The translations under genes were made by a program, and so were the position numbers. Positions 60,742 to 64,000 of a DNA stretch of 64,000 nucleotides are shown piece after piece. The DNA comes from Petrolisthes cinctipes. Its lineage: Eukaryota > Arthropoda > Malacostraca > Decapoda > Porcellanidae. The notes below the pieces were generated by a model. The model was not told the origin of the DNA, made no database searches, and was given only the letters and a program-made list of their open reading frames with translations. Location of the stretch: NCBI GenBank assembly GCA_033782935.1, contig JAWQEG010001306.1, positions 1,736,001-1,800,000 of the forward strand, read 5' to 3'. How positions within the stretch are numbered: the first letter of the stretch is position 1; the number at the start of each line of letters is the position of its first letter.

Positions 60742-61201
60742 ATATCATTGATTTGTCGTTTTTGGCCCCAGGAGCCAAGAGCTACTTCCTACCGGGCAGA
60801 TGAGGGGACCGAGCGCTGGTCGCCGTGGGCGGGGTACCTCTTCCCCCACGGGCCCACTTGTTTAAAAAAGCAGCCCCAATGGCTCGAAAGTTTGCCCACG
60901 ACGGTGCTGAGACCCCCTTCCCCAACATCTCCCGGCCCAGACACCCAACCATCCAACATAGGACGGCCCCTAGAGGGCAGTCCCTCCGGAGGGCAGCGCT
61001 GTTGGGCCGTACTGGCAGCCTAATGCATAGGAACCATTTAATCTGGTCTCTCACTGGCGACCTTACTAGCATTAGAAGCCCTCTTTCCCCGAAATCGGGG
61101 CAGAGCATGGGCCGGAGCCCCCTCTAGTCTAGCTCGCCAGGTCTCAGAGACACGCAAGCCCCCCCACCACGTCAAGGCGGTTTCCGTTGGGGGGGGGGGG
61201 G
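60742..61201 (-). promoter_or_regulatory. LINE B 5' UTR with G13 tract
   Basis: Near-identical to 45161-45614. It ends in a run of 13 G on the plus strand (61189-61201), against 7 in LINE A, so the 5' tip of the family carries a variable C-homopolymer in sense orientation. Contains the module shared with the inverted-repeat arms. Confidence 0.65.
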
Positions 61202-61847
61202 ACGGAGAGGAGGTGTTCTTCACTGTGGAGGAAGGGAGGAAGGGCGTGGAGGCTACCAACATAGCGGGACCTGATGGTGGGCAGGTCCTAGACTCACTCC
61301 ATGCCCGTGGAAGGAGGCCAGCTGACGCCCAACCACTGCAGCGGCGGCAGCAGCAGGCAGACATCGTCACCGTCTGCACCAAGACTGCTGTTGCTTTAGC
61401 TGCAGGAGAAATGGCTTACCACCAATAGCCATTTCTCCTGATCTACAACCACCCACCACCACCATTACCACCACCAAGAAACGAGGCAGCAAATCCGCAT
61501 GATGGGGGAGGTGCAGAGAGGAAGCGCCACCTCCACCCCCTTCAGCTCACCCCCGTCGCCGATTAATGCTGCCTCGCCCACTCAACCAGGTGAATAGCGG
61601 GAAGGCAACACCACCACCACCACCACCACGTGAACCTTCCGTACAGGACCCTGAGACGGAGGACTCTGACACCTGTTCCTCCTCCAACACCAACAGCAAC
61701 ACCAATGACACTAGTGACAACATGGATCTGGAAGATGGAGGGGAGTGGCAGACGGCCGGGAGGAGGAAGAGGAAGAGGAGAAGAAGGATGGGCAGCCAGT
61801 CATCAGAACAACAGCTGCCTGACACCACCAAATTTTGGATGACAGCT
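61202..61847 (+). other. GC-rich mosaic, possible LINE ORF1 remnant
   Basis: Unlike its AT-rich surroundings. The frame 61566-61850 reads Pro-rich, acidic (EDGGEWQTAGRRKRKRRRR) and basic sequence of the kind seen at ORF1 starts of arthropod non-LTR elements. That is compositional similarity only. A (CAC)n run lies at 61607-61629. A perfect hairpin lies at 61403-61440. No firm family assignment. Confidence 0.35.
61403..61440. repeat. Perfect 14-bp inverted repeat (hairpin)
   Basis: CAGGAGAAATGGCT (61403-61416), a 10-nt spacer, then AGCCATTTCTCCTG (61427-61440). All 14 positions pair. No T-run follows, and the context is eukaryotic, so a bacterial terminator is not implied. A stem this long and exact stands out in a decayed region. 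Confidence 0.9.
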
Positions 61848-61958
61848 TCTCCACATGGTCATCGCAACTACCCTGGGCACTCCTCGGCCTACGAACCACT
61901 CCAAAAGGTCTTGACTCCTCTCCAGATGAAATGGTTTTTGGTGAACCCCTCATCATCA
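61848..61958 (+). mobile_element. Short integrase fragment of the degenerate gypsy family
   Basis: About 110 bp nearly identical to 56345-56455 (shared CTCCACATGGTCATCGCAAC ... GGTTTTTGGTGAAC; two or three mismatches seen). It is a detached piece of the same integrase region, lying 650 bp beyond the far end of LINE B. Confidence 0.88.
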
Positions 61959-62527
61959 TTCTGTTTGTTTTTTAATATGATCAATGTAATATTATGAAAA
62001 CAGGACCTGTTAAGAAATTATGTGCTATTTTGTATACAAATACATTCCATGATATATGGTAGGACTAATTATTACCCCGATAAATTCATCCAACATTAAT
62101 ATCTAGGTGTAATTTTCAGACGCCAGGATGAGTCAATCAACCACGAGTGTGGAAGTTAGCAGTGCCCGAGAAACCTAAATAATTTCATGCACCCACAATG
62201 TATTCGAGTCACTTTTCCCAACCCAGCCTCTCTTTCCATCTCACTCAGTAGTGAGCGGTTGTATCATGATTACACATGGTTCGGGATTCAAATTTCTGAG
62301 TGGCTCAACTTTGGCAGTGCTAAGTGGTAAACACGGATATATAACCAACTGTACCTGCTGTGTGTTTTCTCTTTCTCATTTCTCCAACGGTGTGCCACTC
62401 ACCCTCAGTGGGAGAGGAAACCATTCCTACATCATCATCAGCAGACATAGCAGTTGTTTGCACGGGCTGCCAAGAGGCCTCAGCTTACTATCTCTTTCAG
62501 TGTCTCGAACGGAGGTATATCCCTCCA
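61959..62527. other. Unassigned intergenic sequence
   Basis: About 570 bp with no gene, repeat or known element that I can identify. A GGTTCGGGATTC string near 62278 resembles a tRNA B box, but no matching cloverleaf is apparent. The 108-codon frame here (62251-62577) shows no domain. Confidence 0.5.
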
Positions 62528-63491
62528 CTCGTTCCTGTTGTGACCAGTTATTAAGGTCTCGTGCGGCTTGTCACTGACCACAAGATGACCAGGTGAATGT
62601 GTAACTTTTCCCATATTAATGAAATTGTTACCATTAGCCAACACCAACCTTATATTAGGCAGTGCGGGGCCCGAGCTCTAGCTGATTTCAGCTGGGTTAA
62701 TCATCCCTATAGCTGGAAGCTGGGTAAATCGTCCCCAAGGAGTGGCCCAAATGAGGACATTCCTTAATTCGAAAACCTGCTTCCACCGGTGCTAAGACCC
62801 ACTTCTTCCACACTTCCCAGACCAGACACCCAACCAAACCAACTCAAGACAGCCACAAGGCGACCTCTCTGGAGGGCGGAACCGATGACCAATACTGGTT
62901 ACCTACGTTTGGAGCTGCTCTTAATCTGGCCACTCACCCACAACTCGACCAGCAAGGGAAACCCAGGTAGGTTTCCCAACCTCCTGGCATAACAGCCAGC
63001 AGGTGGGACCCCGCCAGCGGCAAACTGGCAGCCCATTGATTTATTTATTTTATTTTAATTTTTTGTGAGAAGTACGAAATATCCTTTTGTATTATCAGTT
63101 GGCTATATGGATGTTGTGTATAGATTAGCTTAATATTTCAACCAAATCTTTCCTAGATTGAAAATGCCTCTAATTTAAGATTAAATTAAGTCAAGGTTGC
63201 ATGAACTGTTTGTTATATTCAATAGCTTAATAATGAAGCAATAAGGACCTAAGTGGTATGCATTAACTTAATTAATTCATAATTACCCCAGTATTTTCGG
63301 ATGGGCTATACGTAATTGCACAGTTCATTGATAATTTAGATTCCATTGAACAGTTCTAAATACTGTTTCTTTGCCTTAAATAAACATATTTACATCCAAT
63401 AAAAACCCACCTAAAAACTATTAATTTTGTGTGAGTGAATATTCTGCTTGTCCCTGAAGTCTAATATGGCGCATCAGTCACTGCTTATGTT

Positions 63492-63538
<47 letters not shown>

Positions 63539-64000
63539 CGGTGCGGTACGCATACGCACACACACACGTTTACACACACACACACCCACAACGGTGCGGT
63601 ACACATAAACACACACCGGTTCAGTCAAACACACACACACACACACACACGATAAATGGTGCATTTAATAACTTCACAATAATTATTAGTCCATTCCTTT
63701 CAGTTCCCTCATTAATTAAATCCAGAACAACAACTAATTCGTTTAATTAATTTAACTATTCCAAGCAACAACCGCAAGCCACCAATATTATTATTTATTA
63801 TTGTTATTAATCTGGTTCTGATTACTGTAAATCCAGAGCAACTGATTCTTTAAATCAAACTATTACAAGCGACAAAAACAGGCCATCATTATTATTATTA
63901 TTATCATTATTATTATTATTAATGTGGTTGTGTTTACTGATATTAATTATACTTCATTGGAATCAAGACGCTCTAATGTACCAAAGGTTTATTTATTGCC
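62528..64000 (-). repeat. Right arm of ~1.5-kb inverted repeat (continues past window)
   Basis: Reverse complement of 48936-50472, in the same block order. 62640-62960 is the 5'-UTR-like module, in the same orientation as LINE A and LINE B. Then come the AATAAGGACCTAAGTGG block, an (AC)n tract, ATT runs and GTACCAAAGG at the window end. Length differences and scattered substitutions show long divergence. No ORF is credible. The arm and any host element boundary lie beyond 64000. Confidence 0.8.
63495..63650. repeat. (AC)n microsatellites
   Basis: A pure AC run at 63495-63538, then interrupted AC-rich stretches to about 63650, with two copies of CGGTGCGGTAC (63539 and 63591) between them. That indicates a local ~52-bp duplication. 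Counterpart of the shorter GT tract at 49324. Confidence 0.9.

Larger units (their letters stand above)
56942..61201 (-). mobile_element. LINE B: rearranged sister copy of LINE A
   Basis: Minus-strand copy of the same family as LINE A, nearly identical over long stretches. Present: 5' UTR (60742-61201), ORF1, and RT through the start of RNase H. Missing: the ORF1 end plus the whole endonuclease (about 1.03 kb, junction near 58864), 90 bp of RT (junction near 58172), 38 bp in ORF1 (near 59876), and everything 3' of RNase H from 56942 on. The RT catalytic YVDD, deleted in LINE A, is intact here (57859-57870). Loss of the 3' end argues for rearrangement, not ordinary 5' truncation. Confidence 0.88.

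Noticed and set aside
62240..62320. tRNA-derived SINE head
   Set aside because: GGTTCGGGATTC resembles a B box, but no A box at proper spacing, no anticodon arm and no second copy in the window.

Overview
The window is repeat-dominated eukaryotic nuclear DNA. An arthropod, and more narrowly a crustacean such as a decapod, is the best guess. The grounds are the mix of I-like LINEs with RNase H, an errantivirus-like Ty3/gypsy element with a fusion-type envelope gene, a THAP-domain gene fragment and heavy microsatellite load. This is inference from family content; no species-diagnostic gene is present. No rRNA, tRNA, CRISPR array or bacterial operon is seen.

Layout. (1) 1-21883 is one uninterrupted AT-rich satellite array. 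Its monomers are 177 bp and 148 bp long, commonly alternating as a 325-bp dimer, and are built from an older ~88-bp half-unit. They are organised into higher-order blocks, including an adjacent 3.77/3.95-kb duplication. (2) 22056-27907 is a very young LTR retrotransposon with 1,173-bp LTRs differing at two positions that I can find. It sits in a (TATG)n microsatellite. Its single 1,090-aa ORF reads gag (SCAN-like) - CCHC - protease - integrase - RT linker - RNase H end, the Gmr1-like domain order, with in-frame loss of the end of the integrase core and of essentially all RT. (3) 28171-39216 (minus strand) is an old errantivirus-like Ty3/gypsy provirus with gag, pol and env all broken. Its 3' part (integrase tail, env, LTR) is present twice in tandem. 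(4) 39217-45614 (minus) is a near full-length I-like LINE (LINE A) whose RT catalytic motif has been removed by a 99-bp in-frame deletion. (5) 45615-48744 (minus) is a CR1/L2-like LINE (LINE C), 3'-truncated where LINE A begins. (6) 48936-50472 is one arm of a long diverged inverted repeat. (7) 50919-51298 holds a compact ZNF143/ETS/CRE-like promoter cluster followed by a THAP-domain exon, the only host-gene-like segment. (8) 51505-52781 is a decayed LINE (LINE D) with a C-terminal zinc motif. (9) 52782-54008 is the leader and 5' LTR of a second member of the errantivirus-like family. (10) 54009-56941 is a decayed, internally deleted plus-strand gypsy element. (11) 56942-61201 (minus) is LINE B, a rearranged sister of LINE A that keeps YVDD but has lost its endonuclease and 3' end. 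(12) 61202-62527 is a mosaic with a perfect 14-bp hairpin and a short integrase fragment. (13) 62528-64000 is the other arm of the inverted repeat and continues past the window end.

No gene in the window forms a host pathway. The coding sequences are transposon proteins in successive states of decay. The main biology is satellite evolution by unequal exchange, a recent mobilisation of a deletion-derivative Gmr1-like element that must have used proteins in trans, and nested or rearranged retroelements. The candidates most worth checking are the satellite hierarchy with its covarying dyad, the Gmr1-like domain order in a probable arthropod, the THAP/ZNF143 locus, and the 5' UTR module shared between LINEs and the inverted-repeat arms.
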